Source: JBHGBM01 sp041946965 (GTDB lineage Bacteria > Acidobacteriota > Terriglobia > Bryobacterales > Bryobacteraceae). From it: a stretch of 43,922 bases of DNA. The notes beneath the pieces are model-generated. The model searched no databases and was not told where the DNA came from. It was given only the letters and a program-made list of their open reading frames with translations. Made by a program: the position numbers and the translations under genes. The stretch is from positions 1-43,922 of the forward strand of contig JBHGBM010000044.1 in the NCBI GenBank assembly GCA_041946965.1, in the 5' to 3' direction. Of the stretch, positions 16,368 through 24,016 are shown one piece after another; position 1 is the first letter of the stretch; each line of letters starts with the position of its first letter.

Positions 16368-16430
16368 GCGGAAGCACCCAGTATCGATCTACCTTCATTA
16401 TAGCGGCTGGTTAATGAGATAATTGTCGAA

Positions 16431-16814
16431 ATGAAGGCTGTTGCGCTCGTTTTGGCCGCTCTCGTACTGGCTGCCTGCAATCGCGGCATCGAAAACAAAG
16501 AAGCCGTTCGGCAAGCCATTATCGACTACCTTGCCAACCGTAAGAATCTCAACGTGGCGTCCATGAGCGTGGATGTCAGTTCCGTCACCTTCAAGGGGAG
16601 TGAGGCGGAGGCGATGGTCGCATTTGCCCCCAAAGGGGGTGGCGGCGGCCAGGGTATGAGCATGCGTTACGTGCTGGAGAAGCAGGGCGGGCGCTGGGTG
16701 GTGAAGGGGCGCGGAGATTCGGGCCAGGGACACGGCGGCGCCATGCCCATGCCGGCTCCGGCGCCTGGCGAGATGCCGCCGGGGCATCCCCCGGCGGGCG
16801 GCGCAAAGAAGTAA
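16431..16814 (+). CDS. Small lipoprotein with Gly/Pro-rich tail
   Basis: A protein of 127 residues with a lipobox (VLAALVLAACNRG; lipidated Cys about residue 16), so it is anchored to a membrane by lipid. The middle, 'QAIIDYLANRKNLNVASMSV' then 'SVTFKGSEAEAMVAFAPKGG', resembles small NTF2-like or DUF4878-like folds. 'MSMRYVLEKQGGRWVVKGRG' fits the closing strands of that fold. The tail is low complexity (APAPGEMPPGHPPAGGAKK). Its stop shares a base with the next ATG (TAATG). A GATAAT at 16418-16423 lies only 7 nt upstream of the ATG. Function unknown. Confidence 0.78.
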   Translation: MKAVALVLAALVLAACNRGIENKEAVRQAIIDYLANRKNLNVASMSVDVSSVTFKGSEAEAMVAFAPKGGGGGQGMSMRYVLEKQGGRWVVKGRGDSGQGHGGAMPMPAPAPGEMPPGHPPAGGAKK

Positions 16815-17917
16815 TGCGAGTGGCCGTGGCCGGCGGCGGACCGGCGGGGGCGCTCGCCGCGGAGCGGCTGGCCGCCGCAGGCGTCGAGGTTGTCCTTTTC
16901 GACGAGAAACTCGCCTGGGAGAAACCCTGCGGCGGGGGACTCACGGCCAAGGTATACCGCCGCTACCCGTTCCTGATCGAAAACGAGGTTCCCAAGCGCC
17001 GGGTCAGCGATATCGTTTTCAGCACCCAGGGCGCCGGAAGCGTACGGCTGCCGCTGGGCGACCCGCTGGTGATCTACTCGCGCAAGGATCTCAACGGCCT
17101 GCTGCTCGACCGCGCGGCGCGGGCGGGAGCGCGGCTGGAAAAAGCGCGTGTGATCGCCCTGGAGCGGCGCGACGGCGGCTGGGAGGTTCGCTCGCGGGCG
17201 GGCGCGGTCCATGCGGATTTCACCGTGATCGCCACCGGGGCCCGAAACGCGCTGGCCGGCGTCCGCCGCGGACCGCACCTGCGGGCTCTCGGGTACTACG
17301 CGCCCGGGGACCAGGCGCACATCGACGTACAGTTTTTTCCCGGTTTCGAGGGTTACATTTGGGTCTTCCCGCGCTGCGGGCACGTGTCGGCGGGCATTTG
17401 CGGGCGCGGCGAGACCGCGCAGGCGTTGCGGTGGAAGCTCGAAGCCTACATGGACGCGAGGGGCATTTCACGCCGGGGCGCCGTTTTCTACAGCCACCTG
17501 TTGCCGGTCTTCGCGCCGGGTGAGATCGCAGGGCCGGGATGGCTGGCCGTAGGGGACGCCGCCGCCACCGTGGATCCCATCACGGGCGAGGGAATTTACT
17601 ATGCTCTGCGTTCGGGCGAACTCGCGGCCGAGGCAATCCTTCACGGCGGCGGCGTTGCGGAGCGCTACGCCGCAGCGGTCCGGGAGGATTTCGGCGTCCA
17701 TCTCGAATGCGGCATGGGCCTGGCCGAACGTTTCTATTCCGGTACGTTCGCCGGCGCCGCCCTCACGGCCCGCATGGTGCAGTTTGCGCGCCGCAGCGGG
17801 CGCTTCGGCGCCATCCTGCGCGACCTGGTGGCGGGCGCGCAAGCTTACACGGACCTGCGCCGGCGCTGCTACAGGGAACTGCCGCGCATACTTATGGAGA
17901 TGGCTGGACTTTCATGA
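16814..17917 (+). CDS. Geranylgeranyl-reductase-family FAD-dependent oxidoreductase
   Basis: A protein of 367 residues. It opens with the dinucleotide-binding motif 'VAVAGGGPAGALAAERLAAA' and 'VVLFDEKLAWEKPCGGGLTA', the latter (KPCGGG) being a hallmark of geranylgeranyl reductase/GGR-type flavoproteins. 'LAVGDAAATVDPITGEGIYY' is the second FAD contact. 'FEGYIWVFPRCGHVSAGICG' is the usual substrate-side segment. Members reduce isoprenoid double bonds (chlorophyll side chain, archaeal lipids, menaquinone) or halogenate. Here it lies between a lipoprotein (1-nt overlap) and hemL (4-nt overlap). A link to haem or quinone side chains is possible but not shown. Confidence 0.86.
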   Translation: MRVAVAGGGPAGALAAERLAAAGVEVVLFDEKLAWEKPCGGGLTAKVYRRYPFLIENEVPKRRVSDIVFSTQGAGSVRLPLGDPLVIYSRKDLNGLLLDRAARAGARLEKARVIALERRDGGWEVRSRAGAVHADFTVIATGARNALAGVRRGPHLRALGYYAPGDQAHIDVQFFPGFEGYIWVFPRCGHVSAGICGRGETAQALRWKLEAYMDARGISRRGAVFYSHLLPVFAPGEIAGPGWLAVGDAAATVDPITGEGIYYALRSGELAAEAILHGGGVAERYAAAVREDFGVHLECGMGLAERFYSGTFAGAALTARMVQFARRSGRFGAILRDLVAGAQAYTDLRRRCYRELPRILMEMAGLS

Positions 17918-19182
17918 CAGAGACGAAATCCCGCGACTTTTTCGCGCGCGCCCAGAAGCGCATCCCCGGCGGGGTGAACTCGCCCGTGCGCGCCTTCCGC
18001 GGCGTGGGGGGCGCGCCGCCGTTCATCGCCCGCGGCCAGGGGGCGCGCATCTGGGACGTGGACGGCAACGAGTACATCGACTACGTCGGCTCCTGGGGTC
18101 CCTTGCTGCTGGGGCACCGCCATCCGGCGGTGATCGAAGCGCTGGAACGCGCCCTGACGATCGGCACCAGTTTCGGCGCGCCCACGGCGCAGGAGGTCGA
18201 GTTCGCCGAGGCGATTTGCGGCGCGGTGCCCTCGATGGAGATGGTACGGCTGGTGAATTCCGGCACCGAGGCGACCATGTCCGCGATCCGGCTGGCACGC
18301 GGGTTTACCGGCCGCGACCTGGTGATCAAGTTCGAAGGCTGCTATCACGGGCACGTCGATTCGCTGCTGGTGAAAGCCGGCTCCGGGGTGGCCACACTGG
18401 GCATTCCGGATACCCAGGGAGTGCCGCGGAGTTTCTCGGAGACCACGCTCGCGCTGCCCTATAACTCGGCCGAGGCGGTGGAGTCCGCATTCGGCGCGCA
18501 CGGCGGCCGCATCGCGGCGGTCATCGTGGAACCGGTGGCGGGCAACATGGGATGCGTGCCGCCGCTTCCCGGCTATCTCGAGGCCCTGCGGGAAATCACC
18601 GCGCGGCACGGTGCGCTGCTCATCTTCGACGAAGTGATGACGGGTTTCCGGGTGGCCCTGGGCGGCGCACAGCAGCTTTACGGTGTGCAGCCGGACCTGA
18701 CCACGCTGGGCAAGGTGATCGGCGGCGGCCTGCCGATCGGCGCATACGGCGGGCGGGCGGAGATTATGAGCCGCATCGCTCCCGCCGGGCCGGTCTACCA
18801 GGCCGGTACGCTTTCCGGCAATCCGCTGGCGGTGGCGGCGGGCATGGCAAACCTGAACCATCTGAAAGCGCATCCCGAGATTTACGCGGACCTGGAGCGG
18901 CGCGGGGCCGAACTTGCGGCGGCTGTGCCGGAGGGTCTGACGGTGAACCGGGTGGGATCCATGTTCACGGTCTTTTTCACCGCGGGGCCGGTTACGGATT
19001 ACGAGTCGGCCAAGCGCTCCGACACCGCCCGCTTCGGCAGGTTCTTCCACGCCATGTTGGAAAGGGGCGTGTACCTGGCGCCCTCGCAGTTCGAAGCCGC
19101 GTTTCTCTCAGCCGCGCACAGCGAGCAGGAGGTGCGGGTCACCATCGAGGCGGCGCGCGAAGCGTTCCGGGTGGCTGCATAG
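17914..19182 (+). CDS. hemL: Glutamate-1-semialdehyde 2,1-aminomutase HemL
   Basis: HemL makes 5-aminolevulinate in the C5 route of haem synthesis, using pyridoxal phosphate. 422 residues, near the usual ~430. 'RIPGGVNSPVRAFRGVGGAP' is the diagnostic amino motif. 'VNSGTEATMSAIRLARGFTG' and 'FEGCYHGHVDSLLVKAGSGV' bind the cofactor. 'LLIFDEVMTGFRV' holds the cofactor Asp. The Schiff-base Lys is in 'LGKVIGGGLPIGAYGG' (about residue 267). The ATG overlaps the previous stop by 4 nt (ATGA). This is a complete, ordinary copy. Confidence 0.96.
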   Translation: MTETKSRDFFARAQKRIPGGVNSPVRAFRGVGGAPPFIARGQGARIWDVDGNEYIDYVGSWGPLLLGHRHPAVIEALERALTIGTSFGAPTAQEVEFAEAICGAVPSMEMVRLVNSGTEATMSAIRLARGFTGRDLVIKFEGCYHGHVDSLLVKAGSGVATLGIPDTQGVPRSFSETTLALPYNSAEAVESAFGAHGGRIAAVIVEPVAGNMGCVPPLPGYLEALREITARHGALLIFDEVMTGFRVALGGAQQLYGVQPDLTTLGKVIGGGLPIGAYGGRAEIMSRIAPAGPVYQAGTLSGNPLAVAAGMANLNHLKAHPEIYADLERRGAELAAAVPEGLTVNRVGSMFTVFFTAGPVTDYESAKRSDTARFGRFFHAMLERGVYLAPSQFEAAFLSAAHSEQEVRVTIEAAREAFRVAA

Positions 19183-19244
19183 AACCGGCCGTTATCGGGC
19201 GCAGAGGAACGCCGCCCACGAACGCGGAGGGTTGGGGTGAACCG

Positions 19245-19604
19245 CTACTGCTCCAACCCTTCGGCTCGGAGGTCTTCCAGGAGGTCGCCCGCGGCGTTCT
19301 TAGGGTAACCGAAGTCCCAGAACGGGTTGCCAGGGGAACTCTCCCAGACGCGGATGTCGCGGTTGACAAGCAGGCGCTCCAGGCGGGCGTCTTCGTCGGC
19401 CACCTGGGCGTCGAGATTCTCCTGCGAAATCAGCGCGCGCACGTCGAGATCGTTGCGGTAGTCTTCCAGGCTGCGCCGGTAGCCTTTTTCCACTTCCTTG
19501 ACGAACTGCTTCCAGAGCGCGATCAGCCCCGCGCGTCCGGCCCGGCAGATATGCTCCGGGTAGCCGTTCTCTCTGAGGTAATGCTCAAGCTCGAGGTCAG
19601 TCAC
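19245..19604 (-). CDS. Hypothetical acidic helical protein
   Basis: A protein of 119 residues from ATG 19604. I do not recognise it. It is acidic and mainly helical ('LIALWKQFVKEVEKGYRRSL', 'LDAQVADEDARLERLLVNRD'), with a Trp/Phe/Tyr-rich patch near the end ('RVWESSPGNPFWDFGYPKNA'). There is no signal peptide or membrane segment. It lies alone on the minus strand between hemL and the sulfatase, both on the plus strand. The composition and the clean start/stop favour a real gene; the plus frame on the same DNA is a low-quality extension upstream of the sulfatase start. Function unknown. Confidence 0.7.
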   Translation of the reverse strand: MTDLELEHYLRENGYPEHICRAGRAGLIALWKQFVKEVEKGYRRSLEDYRNDLDVRALISQENLDAQVADEDARLERLLVNRDIRVWESSPGNPFWDFGYPKNAAGDLLEDLRAEGLEQ

Positions 19605-19649
19605 AACCGATGCCTACGCCTCATTCTACATTCGAGTAAAACAGAATGT

Positions 19650-21023
19650 ATGCACCGCAGGCAATTTCTGCGATCCTCGGCGGCGGCGCTGGCCGCCCCG
19701 GTGTTGGGCGCGGCAGGGCGGCGCCCGCCGAATTTTCTGGTGATACTGGCCGATGACCTCGGCGCAAAGGAGTTGGGCTGCTACGGCAACACGCGCCACC
19801 GGACGCCGCATCTGGACGCGCTGGCGAGGACCGGCGTGCAGTTCCGGACGGCCTACGCCACGCCGCTGTGCCATCCGACGCGCGTCGAGCTGCTCACCGG
19901 GCAGTACGGCTGCCACAGCGGCGTGTACAACTTCGCCGGCATGCGCGGCGGTCCGGAGCGGGATTCGCCGGCCGAGGACATCGGCAGGAACCACGTGACG
20001 TTCGCGGAGGTGCTCAAGACGCGCGGGTACGCCACGGCCATCTCCGGCAAATGGCAGCTTTCGGGCACGCTGCCGGATTTGATCCACGAGTGCGGCTTCG
20101 ACGAGTACTCGATCTGGGCCCTGCGCAATCACGTGGCGCCGGAGGACATGCCGCTGTTCCGCGAGCGGGCGCGTTACTGGCAGCCTTCCATTTCGCGCAA
20201 CGGCCGGCTGATGCGCACCACCGTCAACGACTACGGCCCGGACATCTTCACGGATTGCCTGGCCGATTTCATGCGGCGCAAACGCGCGCAGCCGTTTCTG
20301 GCCTATCTCACCATGCCGCTTACCCACAGCCCGCACGTGCCCACGCCGGACACGGTGAAACCCGGCGTGGACAAAGACGCGAACTCGGCGAAGAACTTCC
20401 CAGCGTGCCTGGAATACCTGGACAAGCTGGTGGGGCGGTTGGTGAAAGCGTTGGAAGACAGCGGACTGCGGGAGAACACGATCATCATTTTCACCAGCGA
20501 CAACGGCACCGGCGGGGACGGCAAGGCGCAGGCCACGGAACTGGGCGCGCGCGTGCCACTGATTGTCAACTGTCCCGGAGTGGTGAAGCCGCGCGGGGCG
20601 AGCGACGAACTGGCAGATCTCTCCGATATCCTGCCGACTCTGGCCGAATTCGCCGGCGCGGAACTGCCCAGGGACAAGGTGATCGACGGCCGGTCACTGG
20701 CCGGGTACCTGCGGGGCGACGGCGCCGCGCCGCGCGACTGGATTTTCAGCTTCGTCGCCGACCGCCGCATCCTGCGCACCAAGCGGTGGTTGCTCGAAGA
20801 CAACTCGCCGCTGCACTATGGGCGGCTGTACGACTGCGGCTCGAGCCGCGACGGCGCCGGCTACCGTGAGGTAACCGCCTCGCGCGGCGCCGAGGTTCTG
20901 GCCGCCCGCGCCCGCTTCGACGAGCTGCTCAAAGGGCTGCCCGCCCCTTATATTCCCGAGGAAGGTGACCCAAACCAGCGCAAACAACCTCGCCAGGAGC
21001 GAAGAAAACGCAAAAATAGATAG
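19650..21023 (+). CDS. Tat-exported sulfatase (arylsulfatase family)
   Basis: A protein of 457 residues starting at ATG 19650. The amino end is a Tat signal (RRQFLRSSAAALAAPVLG). The sulfatase domain begins 'PPNFLVILADDLGAKELGCY', with the metal-binding Asp pair. The active-site motif is 'PLCHPTRVELLTG': Cys 74 (C-x-P-x-R) is the residue converted to formylglycine. 'IIIFTSDNGTGG' supplies the second metal Asp/Asn pair. The Cys form needs a formylglycine-generating enzyme or an anaerobic maturase, neither of which is present in this window. The carboxyl tail is very basic (RKQPRQERRKRKNR). Substrate unknown: a sulfated polysaccharide or aryl sulfate. Confidence 0.92.
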   Translation: MHRRQFLRSSAAALAAPVLGAAGRRPPNFLVILADDLGAKELGCYGNTRHRTPHLDALARTGVQFRTAYATPLCHPTRVELLTGQYGCHSGVYNFAGMRGGPERDSPAEDIGRNHVTFAEVLKTRGYATAISGKWQLSGTLPDLIHECGFDEYSIWALRNHVAPEDMPLFRERARYWQPSISRNGRLMRTTVNDYGPDIFTDCLADFMRRKRAQPFLAYLTMPLTHSPHVPTPDTVKPGVDKDANSAKNFPACLEYLDKLVGRLVKALEDSGLRENTIIIFTSDNGTGGDGKAQATELGARVPLIVNCPGVVKPRGASDELADLSDILPTLAEFAGAELPRDKVIDGRSLAGYLRGDGAAPRDWIFSFVADRRILRTKRWLLEDNSPLHYGRLYDCGSSRDGAGYREVTASRGAEVLAARARFDELLKGLPAPYIPEEGDPNQRKQPRQERRKRKNR

Positions 21024-21088
21024 CGCCGTCCCTAAGTATTTGCGAAGGAGGCGGGGTTGCTGGTAGACTCAAGAATTCAGGGTTCCGA

Positions 21089-21796
21089 GTGAAGGCCCAA
21101 GTTCTTTTCGCCCTGGCTGCCTGTGCGATTCCGGTTGCGGGGGAACCCGCGCCCGCCCTGCCGCCCGAAGCCATCGTCGAGCAATACTGCGCCGTGGCGC
21201 GTGACCGTGAGGTGTCCCTCAAGGGCGCTTCCATGGAAGTGCAGATCGAGGCCAAGCTGCCGCGTCTGAAGAAGTGGGGGCGGCTGCTGGCGCTGCGGCA
21301 CATCTCGACCATCGGCAGAATTACTTACGACGCGTTGCGCTTTGAAGGCGACAACAGCGTCAAGACCCACGTGATCGCCCGCTATCTTGCCGCCGAGGTG
21401 CAGAACGACAGGGGGCCCAAACTCGCCGTCACACCGGAAAACTATAAGTTCAAGTACCGCAAGATGTCCGAATTCGCCGGACGCCAGGCGTATGTTTTCG
21501 AAGTCACGCCGCGGCGCAAGGAAGTCGGACTGTTCAAAGGCGAGTTCTGGATCGATGCGGAGACCTATCTTTGTATCCGCGAGTCCGGGCGTTTTGTCAA
21601 GAATCCCTCCATCTTCTTGAAAAAGGTCGAGTTCGTAAGAGAATATGGTATCCAGGACGGGATTTCGGTTCCCGTCAGGATGCAAAGCGTCGCGCAGACC
21701 CGCCTGGTGGGAATGGCGGAACTGACCATTGATTTCAGCAATTTTTCTCTGGCGGAAGGCACCAAGCGGGCCAGTCTGGCCGGCGAGGCGCAGTAA
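21089..21796 (+). CDS. LolA-like exported protein (outer-membrane lipoprotein-sorting type)
   Basis: A protein of 235 residues with a GTG start at 21089 and a signal peptide of about 19 residues (KAQVLFALAACAIPVAG). The mature part fits the LolA/LolB/RseB-like half-barrel: 'SLKGASMEVQIEAKLPRLKK', 'YKFKYRKMSEFAGRQAYVFE', 'VTPRRKEVGLFKGEFWIDAE', 'FLKKVEFVREYGIQDGISVP'. Proteins of this fold carry lipid moieties across the periplasm. It lies 29 nt upstream of hpnJ on the same strand, so it may be the first gene of the hopanoid operon and could handle a lipid (inference). The assignment rests on fold pattern only; a different periplasmic role remains possible. Confidence 0.65.
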   Translation: MKAQVLFALAACAIPVAGEPAPALPPEAIVEQYCAVARDREVSLKGASMEVQIEAKLPRLKKWGRLLALRHISTIGRITYDALRFEGDNSVKTHVIARYLAAEVQNDRGPKLAVTPENYKFKYRKMSEFAGRQAYVFEVTPRRKEVGLFKGEFWIDAETYLCIRESGRFVKNPSIFLKKVEFVREYGIQDGISVPVRMQSVAQTRLVGMAELTIDFSNFSLAEGTKRASLAGEAQ

Positions 21797-21825
21797 CTGC
21801 CTGCTGTTTCGCCTCGAGTTGACTC

Positions 21826-23268
21826 ATGCGGACACTCTTTCTGAACCCGCCATCCTTCGACAGCTTTGACGGCGGCGCCAGTTCGCGCTGGCCCGCCTCG
21901 CGCGAAATCGAGTCCTACTGGTACCCCGTCTGGCTCTGCTATCCGGCAGGCATGCTGCCGGACAGCAAAGTGGTGGACGCGCCGCCCCACAAGGTTTCGA
22001 TCGGGCAGACCGTGGCGATGGCGCGGGATTTCGAACTGCTGGTCCTGTTCACCTCCACTCCGGGTTTCCACGTGGACGTGCGCATGGCGGAGATGATGAA
22101 GGACTCGAACCCGAAGCTGAAGGTGGCTTTCGTGGGTCCGCCGGTGACCGTGGAGCCGGAGAAAACGCTGCGGTCGGCGCCGGCCATCGACTTCGTGGTG
22201 CGCCGGGAATTCGATCACCAGATCGCCGCCTTCGCCAGGGGCGCGCCGCTGGCGGATCTGCCGGGCGTGAGCTACCGCCGCAACGGTGACGTGATCAACA
22301 ATCCCGACGGGCCGGTGATCGAGGACCTGGACGCGCTCCCGTGGGTCACCAAGGTCTACAAGCGCGACCTGGACGTGACGCGCTACAACGTTCCGTTCCT
22401 GCTGAACCCGTTCATCGCGTTTTACACTTCGCGCGGCTGCCCGGCCATGTGCACCTTCTGCCTGTGGCCGCAGACGCATTCCGGCCACCGCTGGCGCAGG
22501 CGGAGCGCGGAGAACGTGGCGGCGGAGGCGCGCTGGGCGCTCGAGAATTTCCCCAACGTCAAGGAACTCTTCTTCGACGACGACACCTTCAACTACCAGA
22601 AGGCGCGCACGCTGGAGCTGTGCCGGCGCCTGAAGCCGTTGAAGTTCACCTGGTCGTGCACCTCGCGCGTCACCACCGATTACGAAACTCTCAAGGCGAT
22701 GAAGGAAGCCGGCTGCCGGCTGCTCATCGTGGGGTACGAGTCGGGCGATCCGCAGGTGCTGAAGAACATCAAGAAGGGCGCCACGGTGGAAGCGGCCGAG
22801 CGGTTCACGGCCAACTGCAAGAAGCTGGGCCTGCTGGTGCACGGGGATTACATCATCGGGTTGCCCGGCGAGTCGCGCGAGAGCATCCGCCGCACCATCG
22901 ACTTCGCCAAGCGGCTGGACACCGAGACCATTCAGGTTTCCATCGCGCATCCCTACCCCGGCACGGAGTTTTACGACTACGTGGTGAAGAACAACCTGAT
23001 CACCATCGATTCGATGACGGACGATGCCGGGCACCAGCTTCCCAACATCACCTACCCGGGCCTGGACCGTGCCGAGCTGGTGGATTGGGTGGAGAAGTTT
23101 TACGGCGAATACTATTTCCGCCCGCGCGTGGCCTGGCGCGTGGTGCGGAAGGCGATCTTCAACGGCAGCGAGCGGGCGCGGCTGGTGAAGGAAGCGCGCG
23201 AGTACCTGGCGCTGCGCTCCAAGCGCAAGAAGTTTGTCGCCGAACAGCGCGGCGGCGTAACGCCATGA
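21826..23268 (+). CDS. hpnJ: Hopanoid-associated B12-binding radical SAM protein HpnJ
   Basis: A protein of 480 residues. The amino B12-binding-like domain starts 'MRTLFLNPPSFDSFDGGASS', the usual opening of HpnJ. The radical SAM cluster motif is 'TSRGCPAMCTFCLWPQTHSG' with Cys 205, 209 and 212 (CxxxCxxC). 'IVGYESGDPQVLKNIKKGAT' and 'GDYIIGLPGESRESIRRTID' are standard radical SAM/B12 strands. HpnJ is known from bacteriohopanetetrol cyclitol ether synthesis, where it is thought to contract the glucosamine ring to a cyclitol. The stop overlaps the next ATG by 4 nt. HpnH, HpnG and HpnK, which act in the same pathway, are not in this window. Confidence 0.9.
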   Translation: MRTLFLNPPSFDSFDGGASSRWPASREIESYWYPVWLCYPAGMLPDSKVVDAPPHKVSIGQTVAMARDFELLVLFTSTPGFHVDVRMAEMMKDSNPKLKVAFVGPPVTVEPEKTLRSAPAIDFVVRREFDHQIAAFARGAPLADLPGVSYRRNGDVINNPDGPVIEDLDALPWVTKVYKRDLDVTRYNVPFLLNPFIAFYTSRGCPAMCTFCLWPQTHSGHRWRRRSAENVAAEARWALENFPNVKELFFDDDTFNYQKARTLELCRRLKPLKFTWSCTSRVTTDYETLKAMKEAGCRLLIVGYESGDPQVLKNIKKGATVEAAERFTANCKKLGLLVHGDYIIGLPGESRESIRRTIDFAKRLDTETIQVSIAHPYPGTEFYDYVVKNNLITIDSMTDDAGHQLPNITYPGLDRAELVDWVEKFYGEYYFRPRVAWRVVRKAIFNGSERARLVKEAREYLALRSKRKKFVAEQRGGVTP

Positions 23269-23657
23269 GCCAGGAACTGCGAATCAAGACCCGGCTGTTC
23301 ACCCTGCTGGTGGTGCTCAGCAACGTGCTGGGCAATTTTTCCCTCAGCGTCGGGATGCGGCGCATCGGCCCCTTGGTTTCGGTTTCGCCGCTGGCGTACA
23401 TCGAAGCGCTTTTCAATCCCTGGGTGGCGCTGGGGGTGAGCCTGCTGATCGTGTGGTTGCTCTCCCAGATGGCGCTGCTGAGCTGGGCGGACCTGAGCTA
23501 CGTGCTGCCGGTGACCTCGGCCGGATACGTGCTGGCGGCGGTGGCGGGACGCGTCTTTCTCAACGAGCAGATCAGCGTGACGCGCTGGGCGGGAGTCCTG
23601 CTGATCATGGCGGGAGTGGCGCTGGTGGGGCGCACCGCGGTGAGCACGCGGCGATGA
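23265..23657 (+). CDS. Half-size EamA/SMR-type membrane transporter, first subunit
   Basis: A protein of 130 residues with four hydrophobic segments: 'LFTLLVVLSNVLGNFSLSVG', 'WVALGVSLLIVWLLSQMALL', 'SYVLPVTSAGYVLAAVAGRV' and 'WAGVLLIMAGVALVGRTAVS'. 'YVLPVTSAGYVLAAVAGRVF' followed by 'LNEQISVTRWAGVLLIMAGV' is the classic EamA/EmrE carboxyl signature. Its length is half that of normal ten-helix EamA permeases, as in ArnE, ArnF and SMR proteins, which work as dimers. It overlaps hpnJ by 4 nt and the next subunit by 4 nt. The context suggests transport of a hopanoid lipid or its sugar donor (inference). Confidence 0.8.
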   Translation: MSQELRIKTRLFTLLVVLSNVLGNFSLSVGMRRIGPLVSVSPLAYIEALFNPWVALGVSLLIVWLLSQMALLSWADLSYVLPVTSAGYVLAAVAGRVFLNEQISVTRWAGVLLIMAGVALVGRTAVSTRR

Positions 23658-24016
23658 GGTGGCCGCTGGTCGGCATCGTCGTGGCGGCCACGGTGGCAGG
23701 ACAATTGCTCCAGGCCTTCGGCATGCGGCATCACGGGGAGGTGAGGGATTTCAGCCCGGGAGCGATCGGCCGCGCGCTGGCGTTGCTGGCGCGCAACCGG
23801 TACATCATCGCCTCGGTGGCGTGCATGGCGGTTTCGTTTTTCGCTTTCATGTCGCTGCTCTCGATCGCGGAGCTGAGCTTCGCGGTGCCGGCCACGGCGG
23901 TGAGCTACGTGATCCAGACCGCGCTGTCGAAGGTGCTGCTGAAAGAGAAGATCTGCATGGGCCGCTGGGCCGGGGCGACGCTGGTTGCCTGCGGCGTGGC
24001 CCTGCTGGCGCTGTGA
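23654..24016 (+). CDS. Half-size EamA/SMR-type membrane transporter, second subunit
   Basis: A protein of 120 residues, also with four hydrophobic segments: 'WPLVGIVVAATVAGQLLQAF', 'NRYIIASVACMAVSFFAFMS', 'ELSFAVPATAVSYVIQTALS' and 'WAGATLVACGVALLAL'. It has the same layout as the preceding gene but a clearly different sequence, so the pair would fit a heterodimer of the ArnE/ArnF kind. 'LKEKICMGRWAGATLVACGV' is the EamA-like closing motif. The ATG overlaps the previous stop by 4 nt, and its own stop overlaps the hpnI GTG by 4 nt. Equal co-translation of both subunits is therefore likely. Confidence 0.8.
   Translation: MRWPLVGIVVAATVAGQLLQAFGMRHHGEVRDFSPGAIGRALALLARNRYIIASVACMAVSFFAFMSLLSIAELSFAVPATAVSYVIQTALSKVLLKEKICMGRWAGATLVACGVALLAL

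Noticed and set aside
23265..24016. One full-length EamA permease broken by a frameshift
   Set aside because: The two frames are each about the size of an SMR protein, have their own starts, and join by a 4-nt ATGA overlap as their neighbours do. A split gene would not be expected to have that.
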